Assembly: GCA_031002005.1 (NCBI GenBank)
Contig: JARYHS010006964.1
Coordinates: forward strand, 4,092,001-4,156,000
From: Vandiemenella viatica
Lineage: Eukaryota; Arthropoda; Insecta; Orthoptera; Morabidae
Length of the DNA stretch: 64,000 nucleotides
Direction of reading: 5' to 3'
Under the pieces are notes generated by a model, which saw only the letters and a program-made list of their open reading frames with translations, was not told the origin of the DNA and searched no databases. Positions 10,861 to 21,726 of the stretch are shown here, piece by piece. The position numbers and the translations under genes were made by a program. Every line of letters begins with the position of its first letter. Position 1 is the stretch's first letter.

Positions 10861-11284
10861 CCAACCATATGTCTGTCTGTCGAGCGGACAGCTCCGTTGC
10901 GGGGCTGACTGGAATAGAGTCATGTTGGTTGCGGGCCTTGCTAATAGTGAGCCATCAACAGCAGACATGGGGAAGAAGTGGCGACCAGTTTCGCCTTGTA
11001 TAACGCCTGCGCGTAATCAGAACGCGCCACCGTCGGGCGACCAGTTACCGTCGCGCTGCGGCGGTGAGCGGACGAACTCGAGCGGCCTCTCACTGGGGGA
11101 GGGTTGCTCCACGCTACCACCTGGTACACGGAGCCGCCATGATGCTCAACAGTCAGGCACGGACAGTGGGCCTACGCTTCTTGAAGCAAGTACTCCGCGC
11201 CAGCAGTCAGAAGACAACGCCGGCGAGGGGCTCGCCCCGTTCGACACCCACGCTTCGCTTCACCAAGACGAATTCTGAACGGAA
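10861..11284 (+). other. GC-rich leader of the Jockey-like gag element (copy 1)
   Basis: This stretch is richer in GC than its surroundings and lies directly upstream of the gag start codon at 11285. An open frame (10922-11278) runs through it but has no recognisable domain, so I treat it as 5' leader. Confidence 0.45.
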
Positions 11285-12315
11285 ATGACTGGAGAGGACG
11301 AGTCATCGTGGATGTCATGGTCCACACCGACATCCGCTTTCGTCGATGGCGACCACTTCAAAAACATGGAGACTGTCATTTACTTTCACTGTGAGGATGC
11401 TCACACCAGAAAATTGGGAGAAGTTTTACTACGCCGAGGATATCCCGCTCTAAGTGCAACTCCTAGCAAAAACAAGGGACAAGCTGTTGGTATGGGAATC
11501 CCTAGCAAGAACTTCAAGCAACTCATGCAATCACCCTCGTATCCTTCGAAAGAGCATAATGCAAATCCCACCATCTTGATAAAGGAAGATTGGTCCCACT
11601 ACCACTCGTCCTTACCAAGAACTTCAAGGAGGATGAATACTCACCGAACGCACTACATCCGCCCCCGAAGCTCAAGCAGCAACGTAGAACCAGCGGTGGG
11701 GCAAGAGACACTGACAACATCTAACCGTGAAGACATCGAGCAGCAACCAAACAAAACTGAGGAAAAGTATAGCAGCCACCTCGATCAAAAACGTCCCCCA
11801 TCAAGAAACTCCCATCAGGATGAGACCATAATGGCGCCAATTCAGCTTCTCGTCGCCTGTATGAGCCAAGCAGATCTCGAACACGTCAAGACATTTCTAG
11901 AAACTAGGAACATAAAATTCAGCTTTGACTCCCAAGAGAACACTCTGCACACAGCAATGGTCACTCAACATGCAGAATCGTCTCCAGAAGACTCCACCAA
12001 CACGGGTGCGGAAACACCTAGAGACGGAAGCACCACCACACTATCTGCTCCACGAACAGGAGCGGACACATCTTCAAAAATCTACGAAAGAAGAGGCGAC
12101 CAATGACAGCGATACAGCAATGTTTGCGGCATCAAGCCTCTGACTGCCACAAGCAAGTGTGTAGCGTCCGCTGCGGCGGGAACCACAGCAGCCTTGGCTG
12201 CTTACGTCCGCGAGAATCAACGCCGAGATATGCTAACTGCGGTTCTGACCACGCCACCAGCTACGGGGGATGTCCAGTGAAGAGAAAGCTCCAAACCGCC
12301 ATCGGAAGACGTTAA
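11285..12315 (+). pseudogene. Jockey-type ORF1 (Gag) with three zinc knuckles (copy 1)
   Basis: The first frame (11285-12106, 273 aa) holds a Ser/Thr-rich linker and the RRM-like part of insect non-LTR Gag proteins (LLVACMSQADLEHVKTFLE). Its stop overlaps the start of the next frame (12103-12315), which carries cysteine clusters (CHKQVCSVRCGGNHSSLGC, then CANCG-like CGSDHATSYGGCP). These fit the Jockey-type CCHC knuckles that bind element RNA. One frame change separates the two parts. No ORF2 follows within this element. Confidence 0.75.
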
Positions 12316-12840
12316 CAGAAACCCAGTAAGACACAACCAACCGGGCGGGCCACATTAAAGGACATCAAGCCGCAGCAAAAACCATCCGACATAACTGACC
12401 AACATGCGCACCGTTGCTGGAACCACGAGACAAAACGAGAAAAACAGTTGTAGAAAGTCATCCAGTTGCTAACGCAGCTTATTACGGCGATGATCCCCAA
12501 CCTACCATACGAATCCAGTAGGGATTTTTAACATAAGGAGCCGACGGCATTCAAAGCCATTTTAAACCCCATAGGTGAAAATAAAAAGTGTCCGCAGAAC
12601 AAAAACCTAACTGAAACCTAGAAGTTATGCTACCAAAGGTAGTGCGACTTTACTAACAGCTGTTAAGGCAGAGAAGAAAATAACAAAAAAATAAATGTGA
12701 TAAATATGACGGAGCTAGTCGTCGAAATATCGTGTTTTTAAAAGACTATCATTGCAGGGAAAGTCTCCATTCTTGCATCTCATTGTGTTGTTAAGCTAAT
12801 TCTCTGAGTTAGACGCTCACATTTCTGATTAATAGTCCCT
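12316..12840 (+). other. 3' tail of the gag-only Jockey-like element (copy 1)
   Basis: Short A-rich runs and no coding frame. Where ORF2 with its endonuclease would be expected, only about 0.5 kb separates the knuckles from the CR1 fragment. Copy 2 shows the same (49388-49838), so the loss precedes the duplication. Confidence 0.5.
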
Positions 12841-12880
12841 AATGTCCTCACTAAACCAGTTACTTAAAATCTCTGCCTTT

Positions 12881-13131
12881 GTGGTGGGTGAATGGTTAGC
12901 GTTCTGGCCTCGCGTTCGGGAGGACGGTGGTTCGAATCCACGTCCGGGCATCCAGATATTAGTTTTCCATGGTTTCCCTAAATCACTCCAGGCGAATGCC
13001 GGGATGCTTCCTGCAAAAAGGCCACGGTCGAATTCCTTCCCGTTCCTTGTCCCCAGTTCCTTCTCGCCTCTAATGACCTTAGCCGTCGACGAGGCGTAAA
13101 AAAAATAAAAAAATAAAAAAATATTCAAATC
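12881..13131 (+). mobile_element. tRNA-derived SINE (copy 1)
   Basis: A tRNA-like head has an A-box-like GGGTGAATGGTTAGCG and a good B box, GGTTCGAATCC (12929-12939). A tRNA-unrelated body and an A-rich tail with T interruptions follow. It sits in the CR1 reading frame between VTEDLN and KAEILSNWF. The copy-2 SINE lacks about 39 bp of the body. No clear target duplication was found. Confidence 0.88.
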
Positions 13132-14021
13132 CTCAGTAACTTCTTGTCCATTCTTATTGAAAAGTGTCTCAACATCGTCCCTTCTCCTCACTTTTCTATC
13201 ATATCCTTAAAAATTTTCAGTTTCATTAGTCAATGGACCTCTGCTCTCTTCATAAACTCATCTTTATCCAACTTCTTAGCTATTATTAAGTTCTTGTTTA
13301 GTTGTTTTAAATATTCCCTACTACCCTGCCTGTCTATTAACTCTGTTACGTTCTCTTCTTAGAAACCTCTTTAACCTCCTCACCTCCCAATTATAGCACA
13401 CTGGTTCTCTACTTATCTTTATTTTCTGCATTGGAATAAATTTTTCTTCCCCCTTTCTTATTATCTCCTTGAACACTTCCCATCTTTATCTACTGTACTT
13501 ACGTCTTCCTTCCATTTGCTGAATCGTTCTCTGTAATAGTATCTCTTCAAATTTGAAATCTGTGCCTTTTTATGATTGTACCTATTTCCCCCTTCAATTT
13601 TGGCTGCTGGTTCTCTGAATTCTCTAATATCCATCAGAACTGCTTCATGATCACTTATTCCTTCAGTTACTTGACACCCCACAAGGTTATCATGGGGCTT
13701 GTTTAGGAATATATTCACAATATTTTGTCCCCTAGTGTTATGCTCTACCACTTGTGTAAATCCTCCTTCCCTTATTAAGGTATAAGCAAATCTTTGTTCC
13801 CGTGTGTTAATATTATTTCCTACCCAGTTCACACCTGGTAAATTTCATGGAGGAAGGAAATATATGGAGGAGAAATGACGTTATATTGGTGACGCCGGGC
13901 TCCTACTGCACATATTATATTGTCTCTGGCGGTTATAGCGGACCCAGCCCAAAACATTGCATTTTCACGTTTACTCCATGTAGTAAAAATTTGATTTTGT
14001 AATAGTTCTAAGTTTTTTATA

Positions 14022-17000
14022 ATGCCAGCTTGTGTTGCATACGGGTGCACAAATAGGACAGATAAGAAAAAACCTGGAATATCATTTCATTTGTAAGTTG
14101 CATCGTAATTATTGTTATTGAAATGTTCAATAGTTTTCAGTCAGACTAGGTACTACCATTAAAGATTTATTCATAACTCTCAAATGGATGACGTTGTTTT
14201 CAAATATTTGTTGGTGTAGTGCAGCCAATCGGCATACCTTACTATTTTGCTCATCATAGACTACCATTACTTTATACGAGTGTTGTAAAGTCTGATTTAA
14301 GTGGGTCATGTTTACATCGTGATTGAGTTGTGCATTCTTTCGTTACGTTTGCAGTTTCTACTGAAAGTGTGGGATGAAATTAATTGTGCTTTGCGAAATA
14401 GGAATCGTGATGAAGGAAACAATGTCGTTATACGAAATGTAGTTGGCGATGAGTGTGTTTACAAAGTTTGCTTTTGTAGCAGAATATATATTGTGGTTAG
14501 GTTTAAATGCAGTTTGTACCAGAATGTTTTTCTCATAGCATAAAGGATAAGGAATATGTCTATTATTGTTAGTAATTTCATGAGAACCATGTTGGTGACT
14601 TGTGTAGCTATTATTGTTAGTAATTTCATGAGAACCATGTTAGTGACATGTGTATCGTCATATAAACTATTCCCACTTCAGGGTCCGACTTTTGAATTAT
14701 TGTAGTAAGATATATATATATATATATAACAGAGTTCTAACCATTGACTAATCAGACTTATTTCAGTTTTTAAGTATGTCTTGACAAATTTTTTTTCTTG
14801 ATTTTGAAATTTTTCTCATCATATACAGGAGTAAAATTACGGAAATGGAATGTGGAAATATAATCTTTTTGAATATAAATCATAATTTGAGAACTAAAAA
14901 CAAACAGTTCCTTAACATAAAAAGAACCACTTCTGTATAGCCAATGCTGTGAACAATTTTTTATTTGACACAGGTTTCCTAAGAATGAAGATCAGCGAGC
15001 GAAATGGATCAAGGCTTGTAGGAGACAAAATTGGACCCCAAGTAATGCTAGTTCTTTATGCACAGCTCATTTTTCAGAAGATCAAGTGGATAGAACATCA
15101 GTATCATTAACAAGATTGAGGAAAAAAGCAGTACCAAATATTTTCCCTGCATTCCCATCATATCTGAAAGATAGTGTAAGTTGTTAATAAATAATTTAAG
15201 GCAATGATTTATGCATTATACCAGTGGTGCAACAGCTTTTTTATGGTTGCACAAATGGACAGTTAAACTATGAGAGGAAACGTAATTTTCTTGACTGTAA
15301 ATGAGTAGCACCATTGTATTATTTTCAATTTTTTAAATTATATTGTACCCTTTACACTACTTCATTTCCATAAATTGATAGCATTGTGAATTACCCTGTG
15401 TAAAATGAAGAATCCCTGTAAGATTATAACCAAAAATTCCTCACCAACCTGTACTAAATTATTCTTTCTTAAAACTTTCAGGTAAGAATGAAGAGAAAAC
15501 CTCCAAAGGAGCGTGTTTCCAATACTTTGAAGTTAGGCAGTGCAGGAATACATAAAATGTCTGCTGCGAAGGATGATCCAAACAATCCAGAAGAACCACC
15601 TCTCTGTATCAACATGTCCTCCGTGGTACATAGTGTAGTACTTCCTGAACCCAGTGTATTATCAGTTAGTGCAGGAATACTTAAAATGTCTGCTACAGAG
15701 GATGATCCAAACACTGCAGAAGAACCATCTCTCCTTATCAACAAGTCCACCGTGGTAAATGGTGATTTACTTCCTGGACCGAGCATGTTATCAACTGAAC
15801 TTGGTTCTCTTTCAAAATTAGCTGAGGGGGAACATTCAAAACCATCTGTTGATTCTTTATTACCAATAAAGTATTTACCAAGTAATGAAGAATCCTTAAA
15901 GAGAAAGATTGGATGTTATGAAGAATTGATTAGAGGCTATAGGAAAAAAATTAAAACGCTCCATCAACAGAATCGCAGGTATAAGAGACGAATAGAAAAA
16001 CTGTCAAGTATATTTCAGGAACTGAAAGATAAGCAGTTGTGCACAACTGATTCTCTTGACATCTTATCAAAGGCATCTGGTGTGAATGAGGAGTTTCTTA
16101 AAAGACAATTAAATAAAGTTGTGGGAAGTAGCCTACCCAAGACATATTCCTCCAAACTTCGAACATTTGCACTAACGCTTCATTTTTACTCACCAAGGGC
16201 TTACAGCTATGTAAGGGAAACTTTTGATACATGCCTTCCTCACCCTCGTACTATTTCCTCCTGGTACAGACGAATGGATGCAGAACCTGGATTCACAGAT
16301 GAAAGTTTCAAAGTGTTAGCACATAAAGTACAAGCAAATCCGAGTTTAAAGTTCTCATTAGTGTATGATGAAATGTGTATTAAGAAACATGTGGAATTTG
16401 ATGGAAAACGTTTCCATGGCTTTGTGGAAATTGGTTGTGAAATAGAAAATGATTCATTACCCCTAGCAAAGGAAGCTTTAGTTTTTATTGTAGTTAGTAT
16501 CAATGAAAATTGGAAACTTCCAGTGGGATACTTCTTGCTGGATGGTATTACATCTCCGGAAAAAGCAAATTTAATCACTCAGTGTCTGAGGATGCTTCAT
16601 GATGAGAAAGTAAATATAGTGTCAATGACTTTTGATGGACTCTCAGCAAATTTATGTGCCTTAAGTGAATTAGGTTGCAGCTTCTCACCTGACAATCTCA
16701 TTACAAAGTTTCCACATCCAGAAAATCCTGATTTATTTATTTCTGTTCTTTTAGATCCATGTCATATGTTAAAATGTGTCCGAAATACACTTGGCCACAA
16801 AGGAAGCATTGTGGATGGCAACAACAATTTTGTTGAGTGGAAATACATTAAATATCTTCATGAACTTCAAGAAAGTGAGGGCCTTTGCCTCGCTAACAAA
16901 TTGAGGGATGCCCATGTGAAGTACTACAAGCAGAAGATGAAGGTGAAGCTTGCATCACAAACATTGAGCAAGTCAGTTGCAGATGCTTTGCATGTTTGTA

Positions 17001-18157
17001 AATATGTAGTTAAAGACCCAAAATTTCAAGGCTGTGAACCCACCATCAAATTCATTACCATGTTCAATGATGTATTTGATATAATGAACTCTCAGAGCAT
17101 GAAACAGTTCGGATTCAAAAAACCACTATCTGAGAGTAATTATGAATCAGTGTTAGCAAGATTAAGTCAAATTGAAAATTATATATGTACATTGAAAGTT
17201 TCTCCAAATGGTGAAAGAATAGTTGACAGCAACAGACGTACGGGATTCATAGGTTTTCTTGTCAATGTTCAGAGTTTAAGATATTTATTTCATTCTTTGG
17301 TTATGCATCAGAAAACTTTAATGTATATACCTGTATATAAACTGAGCCAGGATCACGTAGAAATATTTTTTCAATGTATAAGATCTTTGGGGGGTTGTTC
17401 AAACAACCCCACTGCCAAGCAGTTTAAAACTGCCTACAAAAAAATACTCTTCAAGTGTGAAGTGAAGTGTGTAAATAGCGGTAATTGTATACCACAACAA
17501 CAGCTGTCAATCTTGTCAATGACGCATGCAGCAGTTGCACCAGAAAAAATTATAAATGTTACCTCAAAGAACAATCGAATTTTTGAAGAAGAAGAAGAGG
17601 AGGAGTTCCAGTTTCAATCTAATTTTGACCATGATTATCTGCTGGATCCTGGCTCATTGACTCTTTTTACAGAGCATGTCGTGTATTATGTTGGAGGATT
17701 TGTTGTCCATAAACTATTAAAAACTTTAAAGTGTGAAAATTGTATTGGTGCTTTATGTTCACCATTCCCATTGTTTGAGAGGTCATTGATAACATATAAA
17801 ACACTGGGTGGTCTTATCCATCCATCTGTTAATGTGTATAACATTTGTAAAACCAGTGAAAAAGTGTTTCGCAGAAATGCCCATAGTAATGTTCGTTTAT
17901 TCATTAAAAAGAAGTTAAACATTTTACAAGCAGAAATGCAAGTTATTCAGATGTTAATGAGTGAAAATTTATTTAGTGAACTATATGAACACACCTTAGA
18001 TCAGGGTGTGTTAGATAACCACATTGCTCTCCTTATAAGAGCCATTGTAAAGAATTATTTGTCCCTCAGATTTAGTTATTGGGGAAAGAATATTGTGAAA
18101 AAAGGTGACTCAGTTAGAAATAAGTACACCAAATTGATTTTATTTAAAGGTCAATAA
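14022..18157 (+). CDS. P-element transposase (THAP9-like), three exons, 982 aa
   Basis: Exon 1 is 14022-14092, exon 2 14974-15175 and exon 3 15482-18157; introns have GT-AG ends and the phases join without a break (273 nt, then 891 codons). Residues 1-90 form a THAP zinc finger: CVAYGC, a W in the second exon and CTAHF. A basic leucine-rich coiled coil follows near residue 240. The RNase H-like core keeps all three acids: D387 (VYDEMCIKK), D476 (MTFDGLSAN) and E718 (QDHVEIFFQCIRSLGG). DPCHMLKCVRNTL marks the GTP-binding insertion region. It cuts and joins DNA in the nucleus. AATAAA lies at about 18197. No disabling change was seen, so it may be active. Confidence 0.93.
14561..14656 (+). repeat. 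48-bp tandem repeat, two units, in P-element intron 1
   Basis: Two units starting TATTATTGTTAGTAATTTC at 14561 and 14609 differ at only a few bases. They lie in the first intron, followed by a (TA)n tract near 14709. Confidence 0.85.
15539..15796 (+). repeat. 129-bp in-frame duplication in the P transposase linker
   Basis: Units 15539-15667 and 15668-15796 encode two diverged 43-residue repeats, each starting SAGI.KMSA and containing DDPN..EEP. They lie between the THAP domain and the coiled coil, outside the catalytic core, and keep the frame. Confidence 0.85.
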
Positions 18158-18359
18158 GAAGTTCATCAATTTTGTTTCTGTATGAACCTGTTCCCAAATA
18201 AAATATACAAATGATTTTTGTAAATATTTGAAAATTGCACATTTATTGATGTAATTGAGATTTATGTATTACTGAAAATGTTTAAAAGACGATCATAGTG
18301 CTCTTATTTGATGAGTTACAATTAATTAAATCTACAAAATTGAATATTACTTTTTTTAA

Positions 18360-18790
18360 ATATATTTTTAATTTGCATTGGAGCTTGTGCTCTGGTGGTA
18401 ATGCCTCTGTTCATTAAAATACCACATTAATTTTAAAAATTACCTTGTATATTTTCAGTGTTAAATCCTTCTTCCATCTACTATTGTGATTTATGGATTT
18501 TAATTTTATACTCCTTAACCTGTTTTTGGTATAATATTCATCACTTCACTTGGTAATTTCTTCCAATCCCTGACACTCTTACCCATAAAAGAAAATTTTC
18601 CACCTTCCTTTATATCTGAAATGTAGTGCCAGCTTGTTGTCATGATCATCTTTCCCTTCCATTCACTATTCCCAATTCTTTGACCAATGTACTTCCATTA
18701 CCAAATTATGCCCTGTATGCTCCAAGCATCACTGTAATCACCAGGCTGTCACAGTCTGATGCTTGATTCTTATGTAGCTCGAAGACAAGT
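18360..18790 (-). mobile_element. Old CR1 3' end remnant inside the P element
   Basis: Read on the minus strand, this holds the CR1 3' end: a GTGTCAGGGATTGGAAGAA segment and a GGAGCACAAGCTCC end with an ATTAAA-type tail. Compare 27221-27400. It is more diverged than the CR1 in 25.6-27.4 kb and lies downstream of the transposase, so it travels with the P element or entered it earlier. Confidence 0.65.
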
Positions 18791-19039
18791 TGAAAATCAA
18801 GAGTACCATTTTTTGATATCTTCCTTAGTTCTCGGGATATCGACTAACAAAAATTTGTTATAGGTATGGTGTGGTTATAATTCCTTGTGCTTTTGGTGAC
18901 ATTTTTATTCTGTTCTATGCCCCATTTCAATGTAACAACAAGCGACAGTAAAAAAGGAAAAAACACACTCTGCATGTGCAGCATGTAATTCATTGTGGTT
19001 AGGACGGAATTATTTTTTGGTCCAGGCCGCATCTCCACC

Positions 19040-19470
19040 TCACGTCCACAATTTGGAGACATTATATCCCAAACACTAAGCGAGATATTGAAAAATGTTT
19101 ACTCTTTATTTTCGATTTTTTTTTCGTCATGTTATATTAGAATCCATCATCAAATTTGACTTTTGCGAAATTTTTCGTCTGCATTTAATTCAAAAACACC
19201 TCAGCTTTGAGACGGTATATCACGACAACTAAGCGAAATACCGAAAATTTGTATTCTTCATTATCCTTTCTTCTCGTTGTGTTACGTAAGAATCCATCAT
19301 CAAATTTGATTTTGGTCAATTTTTTTTTTTCTGAATTTCAACCAAGAACACCTCACCTTTGAGAAAGTATATCTCAAGAATTAAGCGAGATATCAAAAAA
19401 GATTATTCTTAATATTTTATTTGTTTCGTCGATTTACGTAATAATCCATCATCAAATTGTGGCTCCACGG
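19040..19470. repeat. Three diverged tandem repeats of about 150 bp at the P-element 3' side
   Basis: The words TAAGCGARATA (19076, 19222, 19381) and GAATCCATCATCAAATT (about 19140, 19270, 19441) recur with spacing near 145-170 bp. The units are clearly related but diverged, with T-rich parts between. No coding frame. Confidence 0.75.
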
Positions 19471-19685
19471 TTATGGTAGAGTTCCCTGGATATATCTGGT
19501 CATGTTCCCGGTGATTCTTGGGTAGGGTAATATGGCGTCCCCCCCTCCCCACCTCTCTCCGCCCGGCGTTACTTCAGTGCATGGTAAAGGTCCCTTGCGT
19601 CGCCTCCATATATTCCTTCCTCCATGGTAAATTTAAATCCCCATTTTGTTTAACCTCTGAATTCGGAGTATGAATTTAATTATTT

Positions 19686-21726
19686 CCCTATATTATTATT
19701 AAAAACAGAACATAATTATATCATTAAAGTCCATACTCTGCTACAGATGGCAAAATTTCTAAACTGTACAAGTTTTACTAGTATTCCATTCATAATTTAT
19801 ATTATTCACTAATAATCACTGAATATTTCAACCCTTCGAGCTGGATTGTCCAAAAGGTTATTGCAGTTGACGTTAGGGATTGAAAATAAGCAAAATAAAC
19901 CAATCTTTTCACACTTCCATCTTCTATTGGAAAAATCGAACGAGTTCTGAAGGTTGCTGCACTCAATTGCTTTAGTAAATTTGTGTCATCTAGCCCCAAT
20001 TTAAATTTTTTTCAATCACCAAAGCAACAAATTTTACAGTTTCATATTAAATATTTTGTTTATACGAAATATTTGCAACAATTTTGCCGTTAGTTCCTTA
20101 CTGGTGTGATCGTGATTTTTTTATTGTGTCTGAACAGTAAACCAGGAGTGGAATGTTTTTGTTTCAGCAGGCAGTAGCTTTGCGTTTGTCAGCTGATTCG
20201 TGGCTTAAGGCGTGTGTCAGCTGTAGTATCGTAATATCGCGTTGGAAACACGAGTGACTGAAGCTGTAAATGTGGAATATATCAGTCAGCAGGTATGTTC
20301 CTATGTTTATAGTGTTTGTGGAATCGTGTTGTTGCTGTGTTTCTTTTTTACAATTCGGAGAAATAAAGTTCGTTGTGCCCTCAATCATAATTCGCAAAAG
20401 TGTGTATTGGTTATGGTATTGGCATTTTCCAATCGTAAATTAACTCATTTTCCCATTTCACAAGTGTTACGTAAGTTATAATTATACTTTCATACGTAAC
20501 AGTTAAATATTCCACATACCTTCAATATTCATTCTTTCATCAGTAGAAACATATGAGCAAATTTCTGCACAGAAACTATGAATGTAATTTTCAATAATTT
20601 TAAGTTTGTTGATGTTTTTTTAACAGTAGTTCACCACTACAATGCATCGATGTGGAACTCTTCACATTGTGGTTTAGTAAACAAAGGCATTCTTCCTATT
20701 AAGAGGGAAAACATTAATTTTTTGTGTTCGTGCTGTACACTGATTTTGTATCTTGTTGTTTTGCAGTATTTATTAATGGTTTTCCGATAGCTGTATGTTG
20801 CTAAGATACTGATTTGTGGTTGTCTATACTTAGTTAAAGCTGCATGTGAAGTTTTTTTATAAATATTTTAAATATGTATTTGTCAGGACAACGTTAGTGT
20901 CTGATAAATACTTGTATAAACTAAGAAAAGGATAAACGAAACTGTGTTACACCTCATTACATATGCCAGTGGTTTTACATCAGGTAATATCTTTTAATTT
21001 CATTTTTTTAGTTGTTGAGGTTAAAAAATAATTTGACGCACGTTGTAACTGGTATATTTTACAGCATCAGATTTGATTTTTATCACATTCTGAATTGATT
21101 TTACTGTTGGTATTTGCTTTACTGTTGAGCCTTGAAATGCTGGCTGTTTATTGTTTGTCATACATGGTTCATACAACTTTGCAGTATTTTGGTGTCCGCT
21201 GTTTCTTCTGCTTTGTAACAGTGTAATATTTTATACGGCTGTCCCCAAATACATTTCCAGGCTTGGAAGCCCTTTCCTTTCTGCTTGTGCCTTACGGCCT
21301 AACAATACAAAGTATTTAAAAGACAATATAACTGAGGGATGATGTTACATGTATCTGAGAAAATTGTAAGCTTTTTAAAGCTACAGTTTGTGTATCAGAA
21401 TGCAAACTGACAAGGCTAAACGACTATAGAAAACTGCCTTAAAACCATGAACAGCATGATTGCCTAATATGTTTCCACTTAATAGTTTGTAATTGACATT
21501 TGCGTGAACTAAATTTCTCAACTTACATTATGAAGGCTTATAATTCATGATATCCTCATATACAATATATAAAAATGAATGTTTTTTGTCTTCTATGCAT
21601 TTCTATACCATTCATCTGGTTATCATGAACCTTTTTGAGTTATTCTGTGTGTGCCTCCAATGGTTTCAGACCAAAAGAAATAAAAAAAACACCCTCTCTC
21701 CTATGCACCCCTCAACTTTTTTAAAC
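19686..21726. other. AT-rich noncoding stretch of copy 1 including a candidate 5' exon
   Basis: No protein family is recognisable in any frame. The only distinct part is the GC-richer stretch at about 20150-20292, described separately. The matching part of copy 2 is 50860-52900. Confidence 0.5.
20150..20292 (+). other. Candidate 5' noncoding exon of the ankyrin gene (copy 1)
   Basis: A locally GC-richer stretch ends in CAG followed by GTATGT, a good splice donor (20292/20293). It lies about 4.1 kb upstream of the acceptor of the first coding ankyrin exon (24397) on the same strand. Copy 2 preserves it, with its donor at 51461/51462. It has no long frame, so a 5'-UTR exon with a nearby promoter is only an inference. 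Confidence 0.3.

Larger units (their letters stand above)
13846..19626 (+). mobile_element. P element with 8-bp target duplication and intact transposase
   Basis: The ends are inverted repeats of about 25 bp starting CATGGAGGAAGG, differing by one base indel. The 8-bp GTAAATTT is duplicated at 13838-13845 and 19627-19634 and occurs once in copy 2 (50795-50802), the empty site. Inner inverted repeats of 11 bp (TGACGCCGGGC at 13890-13900, and inverted at 19561-19571) match the P-element plan. The CATG end, 8-bp duplication and THAP-type transposase together identify the superfamily. Length is 5,781 bp. Confidence 0.95.
12841..19685 (-). mobile_element. CR1 fragment on minus strand (copy 1), split by a SINE and a P element
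   Basis: The fragment covers the end of the endonuclease domain (13461-13832, with the catalytic GISDHEAVLMDI), the linker (RRRDDVETLF) and the start of RT (KAEILSNWFSE at about 12860). A SINE interrupts it at 12881-13131. The P element interrupts it at 13846-19626, after which matching CR1 sequence resumes to about 19685 and ends by 5' truncation. The longer relative at 40817-44165 confirms the order. Confidence 0.85.

Noticed and set aside
12881..12950. A functional tRNA gene
   Set aside because: The B box is good, but no cloverleaf with a paired acceptor stem is seen and an A-rich SINE body follows; the same holds for the heads near 22090, 22888, 57352 and 58150.
20164..20481. Short frames around the candidate 5' exon as a small protein gene
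   Set aside because: Frames on both strands lack a domain, and copy 2 changes the plus-strand frame length by indels, which argues against a conserved protein.
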